From the NCBI GenBank assembly GCA_013298485.1, contig JAAFHS010000010.1, positions 1 through 16,478 on the forward strand: a stretch of 16,478 nucleotides of DNA, read 5' to 3'. The position numbers and the translations under genes were made by a program. A model generated the notes under the pieces. The model saw nothing but the letters and a program-made list of their open reading frames with translations, did not search any database and was not told where the DNA came from. Below are positions 1 through 6,708 of the stretch, in pieces (position 1 is the stretch's first letter; each line of letters begins with the position of its first letter). This DNA comes from Rhodobacterales bacterium. GTDB lineage: Bacteria > Pseudomonadota > Alphaproteobacteria > Rhodobacterales > Rhodobacteraceae.

Positions 1-1
1 G

Positions 2-391
2 ATCGTGACGGGGCTGGCGCGGTGGTCGGCGCTGGTGCTGATCCTTGCGGGGCCGGTCTGGGGATTGATCGCGGTGGCGGCCCTGTCGCGGGTCCCGATG
101 GCGGTGATAATGGCGGCCTTGCCCAATGCGCGGGGCAAAGGGCTGGCACAATCTGTCGGGCGGCCCGACCGGGATGCGGTGGCCGCAGCGGTGGTGCTGG
201 GGTTTGTGGTGGCAGCCCTGCTGAGCGGGGTGACCACGGCCTTGATGATGGTCGCGGTGATGGCGCTGGTGACAATGGCACTGGGCATGACGGCACAGGC
301 GCGGATCGGCGGGCAGACGGGGGATGTGCTGGGGGCCAGTCAGCAGCTGGCGGAAGTGGCCGGGCTGACGGTGCTGGCCGCGCTGATGTGA
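2..391 (+). CDS. cobS: Adenosylcobinamide-GDP ribazoletransferase, C-terminal part (CobS)
   Basis: This is the 3' half of a gene entering from the left edge. About 129 codons are visible, against roughly 250 for the family. CobS is an inner-membrane enzyme that joins adenosylcobinamide-GDP to alpha-ribazole (or its phosphate), the last assembly step of cobalamin synthesis. The visible part is very hydrophobic, with about three membrane segments (near visible residues 10-35, 58-80 and 78-98). Its C-terminus carries the family signature IGGQTGDVLGASQQ followed by a final hydrophobic helix. The GTG at position 5 is in frame but is almost certainly an internal valine. The gene ends in TGA, followed at once by a hairpin shared with the convergent carD gene. 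Other cobalamin genes presumably lie to the left. The family call is confident. The N-terminal half, with any catalytic residues there, cannot be judged. Confidence 0.9.
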   Translation: MVTGLARWSALVLILAGPVWGLIAVAALSRVPMAVIMAALPNARGKGLAQSVGRPDRDAVAAAVVLGFVVAALLSGVTTALMMVAVMALVTMALGMTAQARIGGQTGDVLGASQQLAEVAGLTVLAALM

Positions 392-392
392 C

Positions 393-418
393 AAAGCCGC
401 ACCAGATGGCGCGGCTTT
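393..418. terminator. Hairpin terminator between convergent cobS and carD
   Basis: A perfect 8-bp inverted repeat, AAAGCCGC (393-400) and GCGGCTTT (411-418), has a 10-nt loop that can add a CC/GG pair. It starts 2 bp after the cobS stop and lies 22 bp beyond the carD stop, so it may serve both strands. Each strand ends the stem in TTT, but there is no long T run beyond it, so efficiency is uncertain. Confidence 0.6.
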
Positions 419-439
419 CCCGTTGATTTCATTGCCTTC

Positions 440-949
440 TCAGGCGGCGCGGCCAACCAGTACGGCACCCACCTGTTTTTGTGCGCCAGCCTCGTCCGTG
501 CCCGCAACGGCGGCCACTTCGCGGGTCAGACGCTCCAGTGCAGCCTCATACAGCTGGCGTTCGGAATAGCTTTGCTCGCGCTGATCGTCGCTGCGGTGCA
601 GATCGCGCACCACTTCGGCAATCGACAGAAGATCACCGGAGTTGATCTTCTGTTCGTATTCCTGCGCGCGGCGCGACCACATCGCACGTTTGACACGCGC
701 CTTGCCTTTCAGCGTATCCAGCGCCTTGGTCACAACATCAGGCGTGGACAGCGACCGCATCCCGATTTCCGTCGCCTTGTGCGTCGGCACCCGCAGCGTC
801 ATCTTGTCCTTTTCGAACGAGATCACGAACAGTTCCAACTGCAGACCGGCGATTTCCTGCTCTTCGATCGACAGGATCCGACCAACGCCATGCGCCGGGT
901 AGACCACGAATTCGTTCGGGCGGAAATCAGGCTTCTTGCTTTTTGTCAT
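440..949 (-). CDS. carD: CarD/CdnL-family RNA polymerase-binding transcription regulator
   Basis: A 169-residue CarD family protein of normal length. These proteins bind the RNA polymerase beta subunit through an N-terminal Tudor-like domain (here about residues 10-68, starting FRPNEFVVYPAHGVGRI). A helical C-terminal domain (about 75-165) contacts the upstream edge of the melted promoter and stabilises the open complex. Trp91 in the stretch KRAMWSRRAQEYE matches the conserved tryptophan that wedges into DNA at the -10 element in studied homologues. The start is supported by AAGGA 9 nt upstream of the ATG. In Rhodobacter sphaeroides, CarD is reported to activate promoters that lack the last T of the -10 element. 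The gene lies 295 bp downstream of fdxA on the same strand, so it could be read from its own promoter or by read-through. It is not one of the antibiotic-type CarD paralogues, as no extra HMGA-like tail is present. Confidence 0.93.
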   Translation of the reverse strand: MTKSKKPDFRPNEFVVYPAHGVGRILSIEEQEIAGLQLELFVISFEKDKMTLRVPTHKATEIGMRSLSTPDVVTKALDTLKGKARVKRAMWSRRAQEYEQKINSGDLLSIAEVVRDLHRSDDQREQSYSERQLYEAALERLTREVAAVAGTDEAGAQKQVGAVLVGRAA

Positions 950-1244
950 TCAGTCGCATCCTTTTCATCGGGCCTGACTTTCGGCGACAAAGAAACCTTT
1001 CGTGACAACGCGCCACGACGGTTACGAAACGATGTCACAAAAAGAACCGTCTCAGGCGAGCAGCTCTGAGGCGATGGGTCGGGCTCCGTACTTGTGTGTA
1101 ACAATTGTGTAGCACATTTTTGGCCTGATTCCAACAACCGCAACACAGCCGCGCCGTGGCGTAAGATGCTGGAATGGCTGTGATTTTCACAAAGCGCCTG
1201 ATTCGCACGCGCAAAATGACCGAATCATGCCCGATTTTCGCGCG
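950..1244 (-). promoter_or_regulatory. Gene-free leader region of carD with weak promoter candidates
   Basis: This 295-bp stretch between fdxA and carD has no convincing gene. Read on the minus strand it contains TTGTTG (1132-1137) as a possible -35, with GCTACA (1108-1113) or TACACA (1106-1111) as a weak -10 at 18-20 bp spacing. There is an 8-bp palindrome ACAATTGT at 1101-1108. A small hairpin, CTCAG (1051-1055) with CTGAG (1066-1070), is followed on the minus strand by a T-rich run (TTCTTTTT). The last element could attenuate or terminate fdxA read-through before carD. None of these has a strong consensus match. Confidence 0.3.
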
Positions 1245-1245
1245 T
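1207..1245 (-). terminator. Long inverted repeat at the 3' end of fdxA
   Basis: ACGCGCAAAAT (1207-1217) pairs with ATTTTCGCGCGT (1234-1245) over 11 bp with one bulged base and a 16-nt loop. The repeat touches the fdxA stop codon at 1245-1247. No T run follows on the minus strand, so this is either a weak terminator or a 3'-end stabilising hairpin. A competing 6-bp repeat (GATTCG 1200-1205, CGAATC 1221-1226) overlaps it. Confidence 0.4.
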
Positions 1246-1583
1246 CAGCCGCCTGCCCCGGCCGCTTCGGAAAAGTACTTTTCCAACTTGCCCTGCTCGC
1301 CGTCACGCGCCTCGGCCTCGGGCAGCGGGTCTTTCCGGGTGACGATCACGGGCCACATTTCGGAGTATTTGCGGTTGAAGGTGACCCATTTTTCCATGTC
1401 GGGTTCGGTATCGGGGCGGATCGCATCTGCCGGGCATTCGGGTTCGCAGACACCACAGTCGATACATTCATCCGGATGGATGACGAGCATGTTCTCACCT
1501 TCGTAGAAACAGTCCACGGGGCAGACCTCGACGCAATCGGTGTATTTGCAGGCGATGCAGTTATCGACCACCACGTAGGTCAT
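1245..1583 (-). CDS. fdxA: Seven-iron ferredoxin FdxA ([3Fe-4S][4Fe-4S])
   Basis: A 112-residue ferredoxin of the Azotobacter FdI/FdxA type, a cytoplasmic low-potential electron carrier. The cysteine pattern is complete. Cys9, Cys17 and Cys50 fit the [3Fe-4S] ligands, and Cys21, Cys40, Cys43 and Cys46 fit the [4Fe-4S] ligands, with extra Cys12 and Cys25 as in the family. The segments CIACKYTDCVEVCP and CIDCGVCEPECP show this directly. The C-terminal extension (about 60-112, containing WVTFNRKYSEMWP) is also typical. An in-frame extension runs upstream to 1724 but is not family-like. ATG at 1583 with GGAGA 7 nt before it is clearly the start. The gene lies 49 bp downstream of the S4-domain gene and ends in an inverted repeat. 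Its electron partner is not evident. The setting beside carD and RNA genes suggests a housekeeping or stress role rather than nitrogen fixation. Confidence 0.95.
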   Translation of the reverse strand: MTYVVVDNCIACKYTDCVEVCPVDCFYEGENMLVIHPDECIDCGVCEPECPADAIRPDTEPDMEKWVTFNRKYSEMWPVIVTRKDPLPEAEARDGEQGKLEKYFSEAAGAGG

Positions 1584-1590
1584 TCGTCCG

Positions 1591-1595
1591 TCTCC
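1591..1595 (-). promoter_or_regulatory. Ribosome binding site fixing the fdxA start
   Basis: GGAGA on the minus strand lies 7 nt upstream of the ATG at 1583. It supports this start over the longer in-frame reading that would extend into the S4-domain gene. Confidence 0.7.
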
Positions 1596-1632
1596 GCGTC
1601 TTTTCAAGGGTGGAATAATCCAGTGCTGCGGA

Positions 1633-1962
1633 TCATTCAAGCGGCGGTGGTGCCGCAGCAGGCGTTTGTGCGTCAAGATCAAGATAGAGACCCTGCGCCT
1701 CAGTCGCAGGGCCGCGCCGCTCACCCAAAGCGGTGACGCGGATCACACGGATACGGTCGCCTTGCGGGAAGGTCAGCACATCGCCTGCGCGCAGGGCATG
1801 GCCGGGTTTCCTGGTCTTCTGGCTGTTGATGCGGACATGACCCGCCTCGATTTCATCGGCGGCAAGACCGCGCGACTTGAAGAAGCGCGCCTGCCAGAGC
1901 CATTTGTCGAGGCGAAGCGTCGCTGCCACATCAGCTGATGCGCGTGCGCCCTTGCCCGCCAA
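1633..1962 (-). CDS. S4-domain RNA-binding protein, Hsp15 (HslR)-like
   Basis: A 109-residue protein with an S4 RNA-binding domain in its N-terminal half (about residues 16-65; LRLDKWLWQARFFKSRGLA and EIEAGHVRINSQKTRKPGH are typical). By family it resembles Hsp15/HslR, which binds free 50S subunits that still carry a nascent chain on tRNA and helps recycle them. The C-terminal part is basic and then becomes an Ala/Pro-rich tail. No ATG is available. The reading frame opens with TTG at 1962, three bases after the helicase stop and in the same frame. A later GTG at 1929 is possible but would trim little of the domain. A weak AAGG-type site lies about 12 nt before the TTG, inside the helicase 3' end, so translation is probably coupled. 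fdxA follows after 49 bp. Confidence 0.85.
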   Translation of the reverse strand: MAGKGARASADVAATLRLDKWLWQARFFKSRGLAADEIEAGHVRINSQKTRKPGHALRAGDVLTFPQGDRIRVIRVTALGERRGPATEAQGLYLDLDAQTPAAAPPPLE

Positions 1963-1965
1963 GGA

Positions 1966-4857
1966 TCAGACTTTCCCCTTCAGCGCCATCAGCACGGCAA
2001 AGGGGTTGTCCGGATCAATCGGTTTTTCCGGACGGGGGGGGCGGGCCTCAAAGGTTTTCTGGCGGTCGTGTTTGGGGTCGGTCTTGCCCTTGCCCTTATA
2101 GCCTTCACCTTGCGGGCGGTCGCCGCGGGGCTTGTCGCCATGTGGTCTGTCACCTTGCGGTTTATCACCCCGTGGCTTGTCACCGCGCGGCTTATCCCTG
2201 CGTGGTTTGTCGCCTTGCGGACGATCGCCCTGTGGCGCGTCGCCCTGCGGGCGGGCATCAGCGTTGCGGGGCGCGCGATCCGGTCTGGCACCCTGACGGC
2301 GTTCACCGCGCGGCTTTGGTGCCCAGACGAACGTGAAATAGGTTTCCACCTCGGGCGGAGCGTCTGCGACGGCCTCAGCCTCGGGCACCGGGACAGGGGC
2401 CAGCAGCGACACTTCTTCCGGGATGGGGTTCAGGATTTCGCCTTCGGGCACCACGGGGATTTCGACGGGTGCCGCTGCCGCCTTGACCTTGGGCCGTTCG
2501 CCCTTGTCGCCGCGATATCCAAGGCCCGCCATCAGATCGGCGAATTGTTCCAGCGAGAGCCCGGTGATCGACAGCATCTCAGGCACGGCTTCAAAGCCTG
2601 CGCGGCTGTCTTTGGTGCGCAGGATATCAGCCAGACGTTCCAGCATGTCGATGCGGATCGCGCGCGTGCCTGCGGGATGGTAGCCCGCCAGCGTGTAATG
2701 CTGCCGCGGCACCGCATCGATATTGGGGATCGTCACCAGACCGGGGGGCGGGCTTTCGGGGAATTCGGCCAGGTCATTGAACAGCGACCACAGCACCAGC
2801 CGCAGCCGGGTGGGCGCGGGTTTCAAAAGAAGCGGCAGGAAGATGGTGTATTGCCCGAAGCGCACGCCATGTTTGCGCAAGGCCCCGCGCGCGTCCTGAT
2901 CCAACTCTTTGACATCTGCGGCGATCACATCGCGCGGCAGCACGCCCAGCCCCTCGGCAAGACGGAAGGCAAACCCGCGCGCAAGCCCGGTCAGCGTCTC
3001 GTCCCGGCCCATGGCCAGCAAGGGATCGAACAGGGCGGCAACCTTGCGGTCGATAAAGTGCTGCAGGCGGCGGCGCACCTTGTCGCCGACATCGGGGCCG
3101 GCCTCATCATCGACAAATGCCTCGATCACGGGACGCATGATTTCAGCGCCTTTGACCAGCTTGCCAACGGCGGTCGTGCCCCACATCAGGCCACCCTGTT
3201 CGGTGAAATCAAGCTCGGTATCCGGGGCGTTGTAGAAACGGTCCGCACGCAGATGGAATTCGGGGCGCAGCGCCTGTTCGGCGGCCTGCCGCAATGTGCG
3301 TGCTTCATCCGGGCTGCCAGAGGCATCCTGCCGGAAACGGAACCCTTCCAGACGCCCAACGAACTCGCCGCTGACCGTCACTTCGCCCTTATCATTCACC
3401 TCGGCCACGAGGGTCTCCTTCTGCTTCAACCGCCGCAGCAGCACGGAGGTGCGCCGGTCTACAAATCTTTGCGTCAGGGCTGCATGCAGCGCATCTGACA
3501 ACCGGTCTTCTACAGCGCGGGTTTCGTCCCGCCAATGGCTTTCGTCCTGCACCCAGCCTTTGCGTTGCGCCACATACGTCCAAGTACGGATATAGGCCAG
3601 CCGTTTCGACAGAGTATCAATGTCGCCCGTGGCATTGTCGATCCTTGTGACGGCGGTCTGCAGAAAGTCGGACGGGACATGGCCATCCTTCAGGAAATCG
3701 AAGATGCGGGCCAGAAGGGCCGCATGTTCAGGCCCGGATGAGGCGCGGAAATCCGGCACGCGGCAGACATCCCACAGCAGACGCACGTCCTGAGGGCCAC
3801 GCAGACGGGCCCTAACCTCGGGCATGTCGGACAGGGTCTTGAGGGCGGTCAGATCATCGCTGTCGCGCGCGCGGGTCAGCCATTCGTTGGTCGTCGGGGC
3901 CTCAAGACTGCGGATCAGGCGTTCAGCCGTGCCATATTCCATCACCTCGTTGCGCCAGTGCAGTTTTTTCACCGGCATGAAGCGGTGGTTTTCGATGGCA
4001 TCAATGACGTCATCGTCCAGAGCGCGCGCCTCGCCGGTCACGCCAAAGGTGCCGTGATCGTTGTGGCGGCCCGCACGGCCCGCGATCTGGGCGAGTTCAT
4101 GGGGGAAGAGGCCGCGCATCCGGCGGCCATCGAATTTGGCGGTAGCCGAAAAGGCGACATGGTGGATATCAAGGTTCAGGCCCATGCCGATGGCATCCGT
4201 GGCAACAAGATAATCAACATCGCCATTCTGATACAGTTCGACCTGGGCATTGCGCGTGCGGGGGGACAATGCCCCCATGACGACGGCACAGCCGCCCTTT
4301 TGACGACGGATCAGTTCTGCAATGGCGTAGACGTTTTCAACCGAAAAGCCGACGATTGCGCTGCGGGCTGGCATGCGGCTTATCTTTTTCGAACCTGCGT
4401 AGGCGAGCGTTGAAAAGCGGTCCCGCTTCATGAACTGTGCGCCCGGCACAAGGGCCGCAATCGCGCCGCGCATCGTGTCAGAGCCGAGGAACAGGGTTTC
4501 GTGCAGACCCCGCGCCTTCAGCAGCCGTTGGGTAAAGACATGACCACGTTCAGGATCGGCGCAGAGCTGAATCTCGTCCACCGCGACAAAATCTGCCCCG
4601 ATCTCCAGGGGCATCGCTTCCACCGTGCAGACCCAGTACTGGGTGCGGTCGGGCACGATGCGTTCCTCACCGGTGACCAAAGCGACCACGGAGGGGCCGC
4701 GTTGCGCGACACAGCGATCATACACCTCACGCGCAAGAAGGCGCAGGGGCAGGCCGATCACCCCGGTGCGATGCGCGAGCATCCGTTCAATGGCGTAATG
4801 CGTCTTACCGGTATTCGTCGGTCCTAAAACCGCCGTCACCCGCGCGGGGGTCATCAT
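1966..4857 (-). CDS. Suv3-like superfamily 2 ATP-dependent RNA helicase
   Basis: A 963-residue helicase of the Suv3 type, related to the mitochondrial degradosome helicase and expected to unwind structured RNA for decay. Visible motifs are Walker A GPTNTGKT (12-19), motif II DEIQ (94-97), motif III LGSDT (124-128), motif V region VATDAIGMGLN (218-228) and motif VI QIAGRAGR (257-264). A long helical C-terminal region (about 300-770) follows. Next comes an acidic Pro/Glu linker, a segment around TYFTFVWAPKPRG, nine GD(K/R)P(Q/R/H) repeats (872-916), and a final IDPDNPFAVLMALKG tail. Two adjacent ATG codons open the gene; the first is taken. No strong ribosome site is seen, and coupling to the TPR gene 7 bp upstream is likely. 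Motif IV and RNA-contact residues were not verified. A 476-codon reverse-strand frame over this gene is only its shadow. Confidence 0.93.
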   Translation of the reverse strand: MMTPARVTAVLGPTNTGKTHYAIERMLAHRTGVIGLPLRLLAREVYDRCVAQRGPSVVALVTGEERIVPDRTQYWVCTVEAMPLEIGADFVAVDEIQLCADPERGHVFTQRLLKARGLHETLFLGSDTMRGAIAALVPGAQFMKRDRFSTLAYAGSKKISRMPARSAIVGFSVENVYAIAELIRRQKGGCAVVMGALSPRTRNAQVELYQNGDVDYLVATDAIGMGLNLDIHHVAFSATAKFDGRRMRGLFPHELAQIAGRAGRHNDHGTFGVTGEARALDDDVIDAIENHRFMPVKKLHWRNEVMEYGTAERLIRSLEAPTTNEWLTRARDSDDLTALKTLSDMPEVRARLRGPQDVRLLWDVCRVPDFRASSGPEHAALLARIFDFLKDGHVPSDFLQTAVTRIDNATGDIDTLSKRLAYIRTWTYVAQRKGWVQDESHWRDETRAVEDRLSDALHAALTQRFVDRRTSVLLRRLKQKETLVAEVNDKGEVTVSGEFVGRLEGFRFRQDASGSPDEARTLRQAAEQALRPEFHLRADRFYNAPDTELDFTEQGGLMWGTTAVGKLVKGAEIMRPVIEAFVDDEAGPDVGDKVRRRLQHFIDRKVAALFDPLLAMGRDETLTGLARGFAFRLAEGLGVLPRDVIAADVKELDQDARGALRKHGVRFGQYTIFLPLLLKPAPTRLRLVLWSLFNDLAEFPESPPPGLVTIPNIDAVPRQHYTLAGYHPAGTRAIRIDMLERLADILRTKDSRAGFEAVPEMLSITGLSLEQFADLMAGLGYRGDKGERPKVKAAAAPVEIPVVPEGEILNPIPEEVSLLAPVPVPEAEAVADAPPEVETYFTFVWAPKPRGERRQGARPDRAPRNADARPQGDAPQGDRPQGDKPRRDKPRGDKPRGDKPQGDRPHGDKPRGDRPQGEGYKGKGKTDPKHDRQKTFEARPPRPEKPIDPDNPFAVLMALKGKV
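2110..2244 (-). repeat. Nine tandem 15-bp repeats encoding a charged pentapeptide tail of the helicase
   Basis: Exactly 135 bp makes nine 15-bp units, each encoding one pentapeptide of the form GD(K/R/A)P(Q/R/H); the fourth unit starts with Arg. The units differ at synonymous and third positions, so the array is not a recent copy-number burst. It forms a basic, proline-rich and probably disordered linker at residues 872-916. Confidence 0.85.
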
Positions 4858-4864
4858 GGGATTC

Positions 4865-5425
4865 TTAAAGGTCCTGCCCGGCGATCTGCGTTTCCAGCCG
4901 TTTCACACTTTCCAATACGGCAGGCATGTGCGGATGTATAGCCAATGCGGCGCGGTAAACCTCAAGCGCCTTTTCGGGCTGTTCGATCTGTTCAAAGATC
5001 ATCCCAAGCCCGGCCAAGGCCCCGAAATGGCGTGGATTCAGCGTCAAAGTATGGGCGATGTCATCAATCGACGGACCAAATTCGCCCGCCATGAAATAGG
5101 CGGTTGCCCGCGCATTCCAGCCTTCGGCGAATTCGGGATCATGGTCGATCAGGGCCGTCAGATGTTCGATGGCGGCGGGAAGATCACCTGCGGCCATGGC
5201 ATCTTTGCCACGTTGCAGAAGAAGGTCCATCGCAGGCGATCCGGATTTTGACCATTCCAGCCAGATTTCGCGCTCGATCCGGCCCGCCTCGGCCTCATCA
5301 GCGGTTTCAAGGCGGGTAAACAGATCGTCCAGCGTGGTGGTTTGGGCGGATGCGGAAAAGGAGGTGACGAAAAACATCACAAGTGCCGCAACGAAAGAAT
5401 TGAGTAACGCAGACTTGGCTTTCAT
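4865..5425 (-). CDS. Exported tetratricopeptide-repeat protein
   Basis: A 186-residue protein with a classical signal peptide: basic MKAK start, hydrophobic core of about residues 8-22, and likely cleavage after Ala27 (SASA before Q). It is therefore probably periplasmic. Three TPR units are readable at about 64-97, 98-131 and 132-165, with the usual small and aromatic positions (for example AEGWNARATAYFMAGEF and FGALAGLGMIFEQIEQPEKAL). TPRs form protein-binding scaffolds, and the partner is unknown. The gene is probably first in an operon. The helicase begins 7 bp downstream, and the divergent SCP2 gene starts 62 bp away on the other side. The ATG at 5425 lacks an obvious Shine-Dalgarno sequence, so a short leader is possible. 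Its link to the cytoplasmic RNA helicase downstream is not clear from the sequence. Confidence 0.82.
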   Translation of the reverse strand: MKAKSALLNSFVAALVMFFVTSFSASAQTTTLDDLFTRLETADEAEAGRIEREIWLEWSKSGSPAMDLLLQRGKDAMAAGDLPAAIEHLTALIDHDPEFAEGWNARATAYFMAGEFGPSIDDIAHTLTLNPRHFGALAGLGMIFEQIEQPEKALEVYRAALAIHPHMPAVLESVKRLETQIAGQDL

Positions 5426-5487
5426 ACGTCAGATGATAGCGCATGCTGCGCAAAAGCCAAACACAGATCGACAAAGGGCCAGATCAC

Positions 5488-5772
5488 ATGAGCGATATCA
5501 TCACGACCGCTGTTGCCATCCTCGGGGCCAAGGTGCCGTCATTTGATGGCGTGGCGAAATTCGTCATTCCGGGCGAAGGGGCCATCATGCTGGACGAGAC
5601 GGGCGTGCGCGCGGGGGATGAGCCTTCGGATGTCACGCTGACGGCGGCGGCAGATGTGTTCAAGGCCATCCTGGACGGCGAGATGAATCCGACGACGGCG
5701 TTTATGACGGGCAAGCTGTCGGTCGATGGCAGCATGGGGCTGGCGATGAAGCTGGCAGGCGCGCTGGCCTGA
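5488..5772 (+). CDS. SCP2 sterol-binding domain protein
   Basis: A 94-residue protein made almost entirely of one SCP2 (sterol carrier protein 2) fold. The segments KFVIPGEGAIMLDETGV, DVTLTAAADVFKAILDGEMNP and FMTGKLSVDGSMGLAMKLAG give the usual sheet, helix and C-terminal lipid-pocket helix. Stand-alone bacterial SCP2 proteins are thought to bind hydrophobic ligands such as fatty acyl or sterol-like molecules; the natural ligand is unknown. The frame extends upstream to an ATG at 5443, but the family begins near MSDIIT. AGGG (5474-5477) lies 10 nt before the ATG at 5488, so that start is preferred. The alpha/beta hydrolase gene begins 3 bp after the stop, forming a two-gene unit that suggests a shared lipid substrate (inference). 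Confidence 0.88.
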   Translation: MSDIITTAVAILGAKVPSFDGVAKFVIPGEGAIMLDETGVRAGDEPSDVTLTAAADVFKAILDGEMNPTTAFMTGKLSVDGSMGLAMKLAGALA

Positions 5773-5775
5773 GCC

Positions 5776-6708
5776 ATGACAGCCGCGCCATTCTTTGCCG
5801 ATCTGGCCGATGGCCCGCCGGGGGGTACCGCTGTGTGGTTTCATGCGGCAGACGGGGTGCGTCTGCGCGCAGGCCATTGGCCGGGGGGCATGAAGGGGAC
5901 GGTTCTGCTGATCCCCGGGCGTACCGAATACATCGAGAAATATGGCCCTGCCGCGCAGGACCTTGCCGTGCGGGGCTATGCCACGCTGTGCATTGATGTG
6001 CGGGGGCAGGGTCTGGCGGACCGGCTGATGGATGATCCGCTGAAGGGCCATGTCGCGGATTTTGCGGATTATCAGCTGGATATGCAGGCCTTGCTGGCGC
6101 TGGCGCAGCAGATCGGTTGTGTGGCACCTTTCTTTCTGCTGAGCCATTCGATGGGCGGGGCGATCGGACTGCGCAGCCTGATCCAGGGGATGCCGCTGCG
6201 GGCGGCGGCGTTTTCTGCACCGATGTGGGGGGTGCAGGTGCCCGCCGTGACGCGGCCTTTTGCCCATCACATTGCGCGGGCGATGATGGCGATCGGGCGC
6301 GGCCTTGCCTATGCGCCGACGACGGGGCCTGCGCCTTATGTGCAGCGCGCGGGTTTTGCGGGCAACACCCTGACCACGGACCGGAGCATGTGGGAGATGA
6401 TGGTGGCGCATCTGGCGGCGCAACCAAGGCTGTCGCTTGGCGGGCCGACGGTGGCCTGGCTGGAGGCGGCCTTTACCGAATGCCGTGATCTGGCCCGCCT
6501 GCCCAGCCCGAACGTGCCCTGTTATTGTGCGATTGGCACGGGGGAGCGGATTGTGGCGACGGGCCCGATCAGGCGGCGCATGGCGCGTTGGCCGGGTGGG
6601 GCGCTGGATATCTATCCGGGCGCGGAGCATGAGGTGATGATGGAAAGCCCGGCCATAAGAACCCGCTTTTTCGATGCGGTGGCCGCTTTGTTTGACGCGA
6701 ACCGTTAG
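5776..6708 (+). CDS. Alpha/beta hydrolase, PldB/monoacylglycerol lipase-like (serine aminopeptidase S33 fold)
   Basis: A 310-residue hydrolase of the lysophospholipase/monoglyceride lipase group. The nucleophile elbow reads SHSMGG with Ser125. The oxyanion region is IPGRTEYIEKYG (46-57), the DVRGQG turn is at 74-79, and the catalytic His is His285 in GAEHEVMME. A cap region of about 150-225 is consistent with acyl-ester substrates. Where many relatives have Asp before the final strand turn, this protein has GTGERIV with Glu257, so the acid of the triad is probably Glu or lies elsewhere. No signal peptide is visible, so it is likely cytoplasmic or membrane-peripheral. Its ATG is 3 bp after the SCP2 stop without a clear ribosome site, implying coupled translation. 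The TAG stop overlaps the stop of the convergent membrane-protein gene. Substrate specificity cannot be read from the sequence. Confidence 0.88.
   Translation: MTAAPFFADLADGPPGGTAVWFHAADGVRLRAGHWPGGMKGTVLLIPGRTEYIEKYGPAAQDLAVRGYATLCIDVRGQGLADRLMDDPLKGHVADFADYQLDMQALLALAQQIGCVAPFFLLSHSMGGAIGLRSLIQGMPLRAAAFSAPMWGVQVPAVTRPFAHHIARAMMAIGRGLAYAPTTGPAPYVQRAGFAGNTLTTDRSMWEMMVAHLAAQPRLSLGGPTVAWLEAAFTECRDLARLPSPNVPCYCAIGTGERIVATGPIRRRMARWPGGALDIYPGAEHEVMMESPAIRTRFFDAVAALFDANR

Noticed and set aside
946..1146. A 66-codon minus-strand frame whose stop overlaps the carD ATG (ATGA)
   Set aside because: The overlap hints at a coupled leader peptide, but the frame starts with GTG without a ribosome site, crosses the hairpin at 1051-1070 and has no family resemblance. 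It is kept only as a remote possibility.
1584..1724. A 47-codon N-terminal extension of the ferredoxin
   Set aside because: It overlaps the S4-domain gene, is Arg-rich and unlike any ferredoxin, and the GGAGA site clearly marks ATG 1583.
2068..3498. A 476-codon open frame on the plus strand
   Set aside because: It lies wholly antisense to the helicase gene, whose motifs are clear. Its translation has biased composition (His, Arg, Gln) and no recognisable domain, as expected for a shadow frame in high-GC DNA.
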